NCBI RefSeq assembly: GCF_021531915.1
Contig: NZ_JAFBIV010000001.1
Span: 273,881-337,880 of the forward strand
DNA length: 64,000 bases
Direction: 5' to 3'
Source of the DNA: Oscillibacter valericigenes
GTDB taxonomy: Bacteria; Bacillota; Clostridia; Oscillospirales; Oscillospiraceae
Under the pieces are notes generated by a model. It saw only the letters and a list, made by a program, of their open reading frames with translations. It searched no databases and was not told the origin of the DNA. Every line of letters starts with the position of its first letter. The first letter of the stretch is position 1. The translations under genes were made by a program, and so were the position numbers. Positions 17,419-25,780 of this stretch are shown one piece after another.

Positions 17419-20400
17419 TTCATTACCTCCTCAGTGGACGAGAGCAAGAAGCATATTTCTTCAATGTTTTTTGCATTCAACCCTGCAACCTTGGTTCCAA
17501 CCATCTGTCTGAGTTCTCCGGGAGAAGAAATGTTGCCAAGTGTCGTGTTGCTTATGCCGAGTACTTCTTTTAGCAAATCTTGTAATTCAGCTAATCTTTC
17601 CTGTTTCCAAATCAAATGACCACCGAAGACGATGTAGTCATCAATCAGATGTGAGATTTTCTTTCGTGTACCACGTGTAAGATCCAGAACCTTCAGAGAT
17701 TCTTCTAAAGTGGTTCTATCAATAGGATTTCCGCTTATCCATGGCTGCATCAGCATTCTAACAATCTTATTTCGCGCAGTTTTTGCTGTTCTTATTACTG
17801 GCAAAACCCCAGGCTGATATGCTTCTTCGGTGACATTTGCTTTATGGATAAGGGTCAAGACTGGGCTTATCCAATTATTCTGATATACTACTGCAACACC
17901 GCTCGGGAGTTTAGCAATTTCCTCAACCTGATCGTTAGTTAAGCCAATAGATCTGCCAACCGCTTCTCTGTCATGTGCCTCAGGAGTACGCAACACGATT
18001 TTAGTATTTGTATTCTTGATAGCCGCAATATCAACTGATGAAGGCGACTGATCCACAATAATAAAGCCTTCGCCATAAGTGCGGATTTCGGCAATTGTAT
18101 TAGTAAGCATCTCGACTGATTTTCCTACCAGCTCAGAAGAAGCATTAGTGGTATTTTTTAATAAATTATGTGCTTCTTCAAGAACCGTAATATGCCGAAG
18201 CCCGCTATTGTTACCCTTTTTTTGATCCATTCGGTATTCATTCAAGATATAAACCATAAGACCCATAATTAGAGCCTTGGTTTCCGTTGATTTCACACGA
18301 CTAATATCGAGAATACAGTTCTGATCAAAGAGTTTCTCATACGAAGTCTGCTCATTGGTAAAGATATATTTGTTGAGACCCACTGTAAGAGATTTTACTC
18401 TTGTTAGCAAAGCACCTCTGTAATTTGACTTAATATCAGATGCATACTCTGAATTCCCGATAAGTTCGTCTAATTGTTCTGTGAGCACCTCGAAATCCGG
18501 ATATTCCAATTCATCCCCTTCAAAAGTAGAGGAGCCCAAATCCCAACCAATAACCTCGTATGATTTTAATATTGCGTCCTTAAAGAATGCCGGCATAGCA
18601 TCATACATGGGCCAACAAACACTGAATATTTCAACCAAACCATCAACATGCTCCAGTACATGAATGGAGTCCGGAAACATAAACGGATTCAAGTTAATTA
18701 GCGGTGCAATGTTAGGATTTGTGGAATAAACATTTACATCCGGCAAGTTTCCAAAAACATCCTTATACTCACCTTTAGCGGGCTCTACCACAAGGAACGG
18801 AATTTTGTCTTGCCGTAGTTCCGAAAGCATTTGATATACCGCATTACTTTTACCAGATCCAGTCGAGCCCGTAATAAAAGTATGCATATTGAGGCTTCTG
18901 TTATTTAATTCAACAACCTTGTCTGTCGGATGTCCCAAGTCAAATATGCGACCTATTGTCATGCGGTCTTCTGGAGCTGCACTATTAGCAGTGGAAAACA
19001 ACTGGTAAGAAGTTACTTCCTTTCCAAATTCCGCATGTTCAATTACAGGGAGACCAGGAACTGTTGCCCGCGGAAGGCCCAAATGGAGCCCTAACTCTTT
19101 GCCACTAACTGCGGTAGCTGCATTTACACGAATATCTCCACCATAAATAAACTGCGGATGTACAAATCGAGATAAATATGTTGTTAGATCTTCAAAATCC
19201 CCAAGGTTTTCAGAATTATTGCTTCGCCATGAATTAATAGCGGATACCTCACGCCCGGAATTCTCACCATTCATTAGTGAGCGATAGTTGCTTGCTGCAA
19301 TTTCAGCTGCAGACATATCATCAGAAATAAAGTACCCCGCAACATGCCACAGTCCATAACTATCATACTCACTGGTCTTCTTGAGCAAATCATCAACCAG
19401 CGACATCATGTCTGTTACCGCTTTGTTCTCGATAGTAGATGATGTTGTTTGTGATGAGCTCGCAGTTATCTGCTCATTAGGGGCAAGTGAGTTAATAAAC
19501 CCATTTAATTGTCCGGCAACTTGTCCGCCCAACATAGCACCACCTACAGCGCCAATTCCTTGAACGGGAGCCCCTTTTAATGCACCAATTGCCACTCCTG
19601 CAATAGATGCAGCAGCTCCACCAATCATAGCAGCCTTCTGTTTACCATTCATTTCTGAAAAGGATTTGCTTTTTGACGAAGAAGATCCCGTAGTGTCCGA
19701 TATCTGCGTTTTTTGAAGGGGAGACAAGCGCGTATACAAATCCTGATAACTTTTTCGCATCATTTGAATGCTTTGTGGTGACTGGTTATCTGCAATAATC
19801 AAACCAGTAAAGGCGCGACCGCTCATAGCGAGAGAAAGCTTCTCTAAGCCCTGCACAAATTGCTCATTTGGAAGATCCTTTTGTGTTTTACTGTTGCCGA
19901 CAACACTAACTGAAGCAACATTGTTCAATGCCGACAACTTCTTTGAAAGTTCTGCAATGGTTTTCCTATTTTCGTTTTGTACTTTTATACCGGGGAAATG
20001 CCCAATGAGAGTCTGTTTCAGTGTATCTCCAAGAGTAACTGTGGAACGCTTGAATGGAGATCCATCCGGCTCATTATTTCTCACGCCAAGGTAAAACTTT
20101 GTCTCTTTACCATCCGAATCGATAAGCACAAAAACAGAGGCATTATATGTGGCAAGAGTATTAAATACGGTAGTAAATTTATCTGTAACGGGTTCTCCTT
20201 TTTGATAAACCATTTCTGTTATCCTATACAGACGAATATTACTGATAATGTCCTCCTCGAGCGGGATAAGATCTGTAATCGGAGCAATTGGCATCTCAGA
20301 TAAACGCGCCAAATACTTTTTCCTTACACCCTCATCAATTATCTCTAGTCTGTTTTCTATCGTTATCTGTTGTGGGTCTATGATTTCTACAGAGTCCCTA

Positions 20401-20420
20401 CTTGCCAATGTTGTCTCCAT
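17415..20420 (-). CDS. HerA/FtsK-type ATPase with an internal glycine-zipper segment
   Basis: 1001 residues. The N-terminal 240 residues form an unrecognised domain. Residues 262-310 are a hydrophobic glycine zipper (GVAIGALKGAPVQGIG and neighbours). A HerA-type ATPase follows: Walker A GSTGSGKS at 518-525, Walker B-like HITVLEEAHN, then FIIVDQSPSSVD and LRTPEAHDREAVGRS, which match the sensor and arginine-finger regions of HerA/VirB4-like hexamers. The internal zipper suggests a membrane-attached motor. It lies between the 540- and 507-residue proteins with only two bases or an overlap between genes. It is not one of the ICE transfer ATPases, which are present separately (VirB4, VirD4). Confidence 0.87.
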   Translation of the reverse strand: METTLASRDSVEIIDPQQITIENRLEIIDEGVRKKYLARLSEMPIAPITDLIPLEEDIISNIRLYRITEMVYQKGEPVTDKFTTVFNTLATYNASVFVLIDSDGKETKFYLGVRNNEPDGSPFKRSTVTLGDTLKQTLIGHFPGIKVQNENRKTIAELSKKLSALNNVASVSVVGNSKTQKDLPNEQFVQGLEKLSLAMSGRAFTGLIIADNQSPQSIQMMRKSYQDLYTRLSPLQKTQISDTTGSSSSKSKSFSEMNGKQKAAMIGGAAASIAGVAIGALKGAPVQGIGAVGGAMLGGQVAGQLNGFINSLAPNEQITASSSQTTSSTIENKAVTDMMSLVDDLLKKTSEYDSYGLWHVAGYFISDDMSAAEIAASNYRSLMNGENSGREVSAINSWRSNNSENLGDFEDLTTYLSRFVHPQFIYGGDIRVNAATAVSGKELGLHLGLPRATVPGLPVIEHAEFGKEVTSYQLFSTANSAAPEDRMTIGRIFDLGHPTDKVVELNNRSLNMHTFITGSTGSGKSNAVYQMLSELRQDKIPFLVVEPAKGEYKDVFGNLPDVNVYSTNPNIAPLINLNPFMFPDSIHVLEHVDGLVEIFSVCWPMYDAMPAFFKDAILKSYEVIGWDLGSSTFEGDELEYPDFEVLTEQLDELIGNSEYASDIKSNYRGALLTRVKSLTVGLNKYIFTNEQTSYEKLFDQNCILDISRVKSTETKALIMGLMVYILNEYRMDQKKGNNSGLRHITVLEEAHNLLKNTTNASSELVGKSVEMLTNTIAEIRTYGEGFIIVDQSPSSVDIAAIKNTNTKIVLRTPEAHDREAVGRSIGLTNDQVEEIAKLPSGVAVVYQNNWISPVLTLIHKANVTEEAYQPGVLPVIRTAKTARNKIVRMLMQPWISGNPIDRTTLEESLKVLDLTRGTRKKISHLIDDYIVFGGHLIWKQERLAELQDLLKEVLGISNTTLGNISSPGELRQMVGTKVAGLNAKNIEEICFLLSSTEEVMK

Positions 20421-20422
20421 GA

Positions 20423-22045
20423 TTAACCCCTTTCTATGGTATAAAGCTTGTCTCTAAATGTAGCAAGCCAATCATTATCTTGTTGAAGTTTCTTTTCATC
20501 ATCTGAAAGAGTTGAAGCCACCTGTTCTTTTTCAGCTGCTAATTCTGTTAATAAACCAATTAAATGGTTATGATAGTCTTCCGCCTGAAGAGCATAATAT
20601 TTATTTAGAGCAGCTGAGTTTTCAGCAATGAATTGCTCTGCCAAATAAAGCAATTTTTCTTCAGCCACGGATCTCCATTGTTCTAAATAACTTGTTGCCA
20701 CTCGAATTTGTTCTGGTTCAACGTCTGGACTCTTTTTGAACAATCCAAAGAAATCACCTTTCGCTTCTTCGAATGTTATCTGCTTCAAGGCGATGAATTC
20801 ATCTTTTAACGAGGGAGAAAGAATAGTTGAAGCAGAGGTAAAGTCATTTGCCTCGGGATAGTATGAAGTATCTATTTGTCCTCCTTCATAAACAGAGTGT
20901 AAATCACTTTGGATTTCACTTGCGGCTGTTCGAGTAATATCTGTAACTCTATCAATAAAACTCTGAAATGCCCTTGAAAGATAGGTATCATACTCTATAG
21001 CTGCATTTTCCGCTTCTACATCACCAACAATTTTCGTTTTTCGATTACGCCATTTTCGAATCTGATCAATTAATTCATCCTTTGCGCTTTCAAACGAATG
21101 CGGCGCAACATAATTATCTCGCTGCACAAAGAAATTGTCGGTCTCTTTTAAACGCAAAAGGCTGGCTTCAAGTAAATCTATTTTGGCATGAATCCCTGCA
21201 TTTATCGCTATGCTTTCTTCATTTTCAGCCTCCAATATAGTACCGATATCTTCTGCAACTGCCTCAAATACAGCAATAACATCTCGAATATATTCGGTTA
21301 CAGGGTAATTCCTAATATATTTTTTGATTGCCTCATCAAAATAATCCGATACCACCTGTGGAGTACTAACGCCCAAATCCTCAATCATTCTTGTGATTTG
21401 ATGATGATTCATAGCAGGATTTATCATAAAGAATAATTGCTCTTGCCGAACATCGTTACGTGACAATAGAATGTTTAGATCTTTCCTTCGCTGATCTATA
21501 TTTTCACTGCTGATATAAAGCAAGATTGGCGTACTTGTCAGGACTGTCGTTGACAATTCCTTTGCGTTAGATATTGTTTCAAACTCAATATGTGAATCTG
21601 ATTTTTCTGGGGCTGGACCACCGAGCACAATGTATGTGTACGCTCCTTCAAACAGTTCTAAGTTCTCATTCCAGAATGAAGAAAAATTGAATTTGCGATT
21701 GGGATTTTCACGAAGCCAATTTACCAGCTCTTCAACTTCTTGACATTTTGTGTCTGCATCTTCAATTTCATTTTTGTGAATGAGACGCACATCGCTTTCC
21801 GCAACGCCTGCCAACTTAAATGCAAGTTTTACCTCTTCAAAATCCGGGGATGTTCCTGTAAATAAGAAGTCAAAATCATACCCATTCATTTCGTCGTAGA
21901 AGATGCTAGGAACCAAGTGAACCCAATCCTTTAAAGGTTGATGTTCATGTTTCTCAATTTGACTATTTATTCTTGGAGCCTGTCCATTAAATTTTACCGA
22001 TGTAAGCAGTAGATAAGGATTATGGCTTAATTCTGCACTTATCAT
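20423..22045 (-). CDS. Unrecognised 540-residue protein of cargo 2
   Basis: Start ATG at 22045, chosen for AAAGGAG eight bases upstream. No family recognised. The first 230 residues look like an alpha/beta domain with strands such as GAYTYIVLGGPAPEKS, PILLYISSENIDQRRKD and QLFFMINPAMNHH. The order weakly recalls a dynamin-like or other P-loop-derived fold, but no P-loop is present. The rest is long helices (DEAIKKYIRNYPVTEYIRDV, FQSFIDRVTDITRTAASEI). A non-catalytic sensor or scaffold partner of the HerA ATPase is plausible. It is the first large gene after the winged-HTH regulator, and its stop (TAA) is two bases before the HerA ATG. Confidence 0.78.
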   Translation of the reverse strand: MISAELSHNPYLLLTSVKFNGQAPRINSQIEKHEHQPLKDWVHLVPSIFYDEMNGYDFDFLFTGTSPDFEEVKLAFKLAGVAESDVRLIHKNEIEDADTKCQEVEELVNWLRENPNRKFNFSSFWNENLELFEGAYTYIVLGGPAPEKSDSHIEFETISNAKELSTTVLTSTPILLYISSENIDQRRKDLNILLSRNDVRQEQLFFMINPAMNHHQITRMIEDLGVSTPQVVSDYFDEAIKKYIRNYPVTEYIRDVIAVFEAVAEDIGTILEAENEESIAINAGIHAKIDLLEASLLRLKETDNFFVQRDNYVAPHSFESAKDELIDQIRKWRNRKTKIVGDVEAENAAIEYDTYLSRAFQSFIDRVTDITRTAASEIQSDLHSVYEGGQIDTSYYPEANDFTSASTILSPSLKDEFIALKQITFEEAKGDFFGLFKKSPDVEPEQIRVATSYLEQWRSVAEEKLLYLAEQFIAENSAALNKYYALQAEDYHNHLIGLLTELAAEKEQVASTLSDDEKKLQQDNDWLATFRDKLYTIERG

Positions 22046-22084
22046 AATGATCTCCTTTACCAAAAGTTCTATTAGCTGATAATG

Positions 22085-22327
22085 TTACGTGGGACTCTCA
22101 CTATTGTTCCCGGAGAGGCTACATTCTTTTTTCTTTCGCCAATTACGACAAGAACCATTAACAATCCGTTTGTCTCCAGGCTTTTCTGCACTTGCCGGTA
22201 TCGCCCATTCTCTTCCTAATTTTGCCGCGCCCTCGATACGACCTTCGACGCAATATGTCTGAACTCGTCGAGGTGTTACATTCCATATTTCTGCGGCTTC
22301 TTTAATGCTCATATATCCTTCGATCAT
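22085..22327 (-). CDS. Small winged-HTH protein leading the cargo-2 operon
   Basis: 80 residues from the ATG at 22327, chosen because GGAGGA lies just upstream; a longer frame from 22348 would start inside the terminator run. Pattern MSIKEAAEIWNVTPRRVQTY plus a wing with EWAIPASAEKPGDKR. Clearly paralogous to the 66-residue protein that opens cargo 1. Probable local regulator. A terminator-like hairpin stands between its likely transcript start and its ribosome site, so the operon may be attenuated. Confidence 0.82.
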   Translation of the reverse strand: MIEGYMSIKEAAEIWNVTPRRVQTYCVEGRIEGAAKLGREWAIPASAEKPGDKRIVNGSCRNWRKKKECSLSGNNSESPT

Positions 22328-22339
22328 TCTCTGTCCTCC

Positions 22340-22380
22340 AAAAAACAAAAAAACATCGCCGATATAGAAATCAGCAATGT
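22340..22380 (-). terminator. Intrinsic terminator/attenuator ahead of the cargo-2 operon
   Basis: On the minus strand the stem ACATTGCTGAT/ATCGGCGATGT (two G-U pairs) is followed by TTTTTTTGTTTTTT and then directly by the GGAGGA of the winged-HTH gene. It would stop transcripts arriving from the DUF4366 gene or regulate the operon itself. Confidence 0.75.
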
Positions 22381-22563
22381 CGTCAATCCGAATTGCAGCT
22401 GGCTGCCATTTTACAGGCCCTGTAGCTTTGCGTCATATCCTTTCGAATATTTTGCCAAAATCTATATATTTCTATCATATTCCGACAAACGAAGGATGTC
22501 AATTTGTTTTCACAAAAGCGCAACGAGGTGCGCGATATTCTGTGCACCTGTTCTCTATGTAAA

Positions 22564-22581
22564 GGGCGGCTTGTGCCGCCC
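22564..22581 (-). terminator. GGGCGGC hairpin after the DUF4366 gene
   Basis: Perfect 7-bp GC stem GGGCGGC/GCCGCCC with a 4-nt loop, 20 bases after the DUF4366 stop, followed on the minus strand by TTTACATAG. A near-identical hairpin ends the upstream Maff2 gene at 31107-31126. It lies where backbone meets cargo. Confidence 0.6.
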
Positions 22582-22600
22582 CGGGACACGCCCTTATTCA

Positions 22601-23731
22601 TTATTCCTGAGAGACCTCAACCTCTTCAGAATCGTCCTCACCCAGATACTCGCTTTCATCTTCGTCATTGTCATCTTCCGGTATCTCGTACTCATCGTCG
22701 TCATCCTCGGTATAATCCGCATCCGGATCAGGTCTCTGTTCAGAGGCCTTTTTCTTTTTCGTCTGCATCATGAAGTAACCGCCTCCGCAGGCAATCAGGA
22801 CGGTGATCACACCAACGATAGGCAGCATGTTCACAGGCTTCTTTTCCGTCACCTGAGGCTCCTGGTTCTCAGACTCTGCATCTTCATCGGGTGCAGGTGG
22901 AGTGACCTCTGGTTCCTCTTCCTCGGCATTGGCGGCATCCTGTGCCGTCTGGAACGCCTTTACCTGCTCCTCATCCATGAGTGCAAAGAGATCCGCTTCG
23001 TCCACCAAGTTCAGGAGATGTACGTTCTCTTCGCCCTTGTCGTTGCGGTCGATGATCAGATAGAAATAGTTTCCGGATTTAGTCACCATGGTAATAAACT
23101 GCTGACCGGCCCCGGTGGAGGGACCGATATCATCAACCAGTGTCAGGTTACCGTCAGGGGTAAGGGGAAGAGAAGTGTCTGTTTGATTCATGCTGCTCAT
23201 CATGAGATAAAGCAGCATTGCCAGGAACTCTTCATCAATGGTTCCGCTTTCTTCTTCCTTTTTCAGCATGTCCACATAGTCCTTGTACACATAGCCGGTT
23301 CTCTCGGGGATCACAACCTGATACCAGTCGCCATCCTCGCTGATCACCTGGACCTTTTCGCCGGGAAGCAAATGGCCGATGATCTCATATTCCATGCCGG
23401 AACCGGAGCGAAGATTCAGATAACTTCTGACCTTGTTGTTGACCGTCGCGTCGGTTCCATCCGTTTCCATGTCTTCGGTGGACCATTCCCAGTCCCCGAA
23501 GGAGAAGGTGTAATTGCCGTCCTCATCAACGCTCACATCGTAAGGGAGCTTTTCCTCCTCCGTTTCCTCTGTGCCAGCCACATCAGGGGTGGTAGTCGCA
23601 TTTTCTGAAATTACCTCGGGCTGCTTTTCTGTGCTGTCGCTGTCTGCCGCAGCTGCAAAGCAGGTCGTGGAAAGGGTTCCCATCATCAGGATACCTGCCA
23701 TGAGTCCTACCATCATTCTCTTAATAATCAT
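22601..23731 (-). CDS. DUF4366/CD1107-like secreted membrane protein with SH3 domain
   Basis: 376 residues from the ATG at 23731 (AGGAGGA upstream). Seen: signal peptide [20 protein letters not shown], an SH3b-like domain ([19 protein letters not shown]...[10 protein letters not shown]), a conserved region around [17 protein letters not shown] and [20 protein letters not shown] typical of DUF4366, one membrane helix ([19 protein letters not shown]), and a very acidic C-terminal tail. In this ICE family such proteins go with the NlpC/P60 hydrolase on the cell surface. A wall-anchored part of the mating channel is likely. Confidence 0.88.
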   Translation of the reverse strand: MIIKRMMVGLMAGILMMGTLSTTCFAAAADSDSTEKQPEVISENATTTPDVAGTEETEEEKLPYDVSVDEDGNYTFSFGDWEWSTEDMETDGTDATVNNKVRSYLNLRSGSGMEYEIIGHLLPGEKVQVISEDGDWYQVVIPERTGYVYKDYVDMLKKEEESGTIDEEFLAMLLYLMMSSMNQTDTSLPLTPDGNLTLVDDIGPSTGAGQQFITMVTKSGNYFYLIIDRNDKGEENVHLLNLVDEADLFALMDEEQVKAFQTAQDAANAEEEEPEVTPPAPDEDAESENQEPQVTEKKPVNMLPIVGVITVLIACGGGYFMMQTKKKKASEQRPDPDADYTEDDDDEYEIPEDDNDEDESEYLGEDDSEEVEVSQE

Positions 23732-23987
23732 TTTCTCTGTCCTCCTCGTTACTGATTTCAGGCACATCGACCTGTTCCGGATAAACACCGACAGCTCCTT
23801 TGGCTGCCAGTTCGATGATCTGGGCAAGCTGCTCCGGAGTCAGATTGGCAGCGTGAACCATGGAATGAATCACACTGTTTTCCTCCTCGCGATAGCGGTT
23901 CTCCAGATCCTTCACGCGCTGATTCCATTCGGCCTGCTTTATGCGGGCACGCTTCAGGTCAGCGCCGATCTTTTCAAGCTTTGTCAA
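23721..23987 (-). CDS. DUF4315-family protein (TTG start)
   Basis: 88 residues from a TTG at 23987, chosen because AGGAGGA lies five bases upstream and the protein then begins [18 protein letters not shown], the normal DUF4315 start; the longer in-frame extension runs into the upstream hydrolase gene. A helical coiled-coil protein with [16 protein letters not shown] near the C-terminus. It overlaps the start of the DUF4366 gene. Part of the standard transfer cluster, function unknown. Confidence 0.85.
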   Translation of the reverse strand: MTKLEKIGADLKRARIKQAEWNQRVKDLENRYREEENSVIHSMVHAANLTPEQLAQIIELAAKGAVGVYPEQVDVPEISNEEDRENDY

Positions 23988-24000
23988 TTGCGTTCCTCCT

Positions 24001-25779
24001 TTAATCAGGAATTCGTCCATAGCAGTAGAAGTGCTGCTGCCAGTAGGACGTGTTGATAGATGCATAGGAAATCGGGTTTCCGCAGTGGATCATCATGCCG
24101 TTGCCGACATAGATACCGACATGACTGGCTCCCGATGTGTTGTAGGTTCCCTGGAAGAAAATCAGGTCACCGGGCTTTGCCTCACTGGGTCGGATAATTG
24201 AGCAGTGATTCATCAAACCGCTTGCCGTCAGTCGGCCCACGTTCCAACCATTTCCACAGTGATTGATTACCCATGAAACAAAACCGGAGCAGTCAAAGCT
24301 GGTGGAAGGGGAAGAACCTCCCCAGACATAGGGATATCCCAGGTATTTCTCCGCCTCACGGATCATGTTGGCAAATCGCTCATCCGTCAGCGCTTCACCC
24401 GGAATGTCGTATTTCAGATACTCACTGCTGGTCGTGACATAAGGATCATCCGCAAAAAGATATTCCTTATTGCCCTTGGTCTGAAGCAGGATAGCATAAC
24501 GCTCCGCCTGATCCTCATTCATACCGCCGGACTCTGTGATCACATGGCCCAGGTTCTTATTGGTCAGTGTGACATTGAGGATGTAGTACTCATAAGGGAC
24601 CTCAACCTCATATTCGTATTCCTCTTCCGTTACTTCGCCGGTCTCCGGATCCGTGGAAGTGGTGGCGCCTGTTCTGGTCTCTGTTCGGTATCGGATCTCA
24701 ATCTCTTCCTCAAGCTTTAGCTCATACTGACGATCAAAGAGGGAACGCAAAGTGGACTGGACCTCACTTCTGGTGTAATCCTCGAATTGAACCGTCAGAT
24801 AGGCTGCCAGCTGATAGGGGTCATGGCCGATCTCATCCAGATAGTAGTTGTATTCGTCATAGCCGGGATAGGTGGATTCGATGTTATTGACCTTCCGCTG
24901 CAGCTCTGCTTCCAGCGCCTTGTAGTCGTTGTTTGCACCGATGATATCTTCATCCTCTGCTGTAAACGTGGTTGCCACAATGGCTCCGGAACCTCCCGGA
25001 AGGAAAGCAGAGCAGGAAGACAGCGATGACAAAACGATCATGATCAGAACCGCCAATGCTCCAATGGCCAGAAATACCTGCGGATGCTCGGTCACATACT
25101 CAAAGGCCTTGTCCTTGAAGTCAACAAGCCTCTGCCCAAGGGTTTTTACCCCGGCAGCACCTTCCTTGGCTGCCGCACTTGCATTTGCCGCTGTTTCTTC
25201 AGCTCGTCTGGCTGCCGCATATTCTTTTTGGATCGCCTTTTTCTGCTGCCAGCGGGATACCGGGTTGGAGAATTCCTCCGGATGCTCCGCCATACGCTGC
25301 TGATAGATGGCTTCCACATTGGCGGCATCGGATTTGGTCTGCAGATATTCCGCCTTTTCATAGGACTTCAGCTTCTTACTGTAGACAGCATGATCAATGG
25401 CATGTGCACTGACCTCAGCTGCTTCTGCAGAGGTATCGACAGCCTGGACTGCCGTATTATCGTCCTGGTTATTGGCAGAAATCTGTCCGTGAATTGTTCC
25501 GGACACGGCTGCAGTCGTGGAATGAACCGCCGATCTGGTGAAACGGTTGCCCCTGCCGGTCAGTTCACCGACAGGGATCTCCTGCTTTTCAAAGGTGAGG
25601 TGCGCCTTTCGTCCGGCTGCCTTGTCCGCATCCAGCTTCAGCTTTCTCTTCTTCGGCGTTTTTGCTGCCGCCCGATCCGCTTTGTCCGCCGCCCGTTCGG
25701 CTTTGGACGCAGCCTTTTTGACCCTGGGATTTGCAAGCTCATCCTCTGTGAAATGGAGCCTGGTCGCTTTCTTCGCCAT
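24001..25779 (-). CDS. CD1108-like NlpC/P60 peptidoglycan hydrolase
   Basis: 592 residues. The N-terminal 220 residues are basic and Ala-rich (cytoplasmic). A membrane helix follows near 230-256 (FLAIGALAVLIMIVLSSLSS), then an extracytoplasmic region and a C-terminal NlpC/P60 domain with the catalytic Cys in SFDCSGFVSW, the His in GASHVGIYVG, and a conserved IHCGNP. These enzymes cut D-Glu to diaminopimelate-type peptide bonds and take the VirB1-like role of opening the wall for the mating channel. It abuts virB4 with a one-base gap. Confidence 0.93.
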   Translation of the reverse strand: MAKKATRLHFTEDELANPRVKKAASKAERAADKADRAAAKTPKKRKLKLDADKAAGRKAHLTFEKQEIPVGELTGRGNRFTRSAVHSTTAAVSGTIHGQISANNQDDNTAVQAVDTSAEAAEVSAHAIDHAVYSKKLKSYEKAEYLQTKSDAANVEAIYQQRMAEHPEEFSNPVSRWQQKKAIQKEYAAARRAEETAANASAAAKEGAAGVKTLGQRLVDFKDKAFEYVTEHPQVFLAIGALAVLIMIVLSSLSSCSAFLPGGSGAIVATTFTAEDEDIIGANNDYKALEAELQRKVNNIESTYPGYDEYNYYLDEIGHDPYQLAAYLTVQFEDYTRSEVQSTLRSLFDRQYELKLEEEIEIRYRTETRTGATTSTDPETGEVTEEEYEYEVEVPYEYYILNVTLTNKNLGHVITESGGMNEDQAERYAILLQTKGNKEYLFADDPYVTTSSEYLKYDIPGEALTDERFANMIREAEKYLGYPYVWGGSSPSTSFDCSGFVSWVINHCGNGWNVGRLTASGLMNHCSIIRPSEAKPGDLIFFQGTYNTSGASHVGIYVGNGMMIHCGNPISYASINTSYWQQHFYCYGRIPD

Positions 25780-25780
25780 A

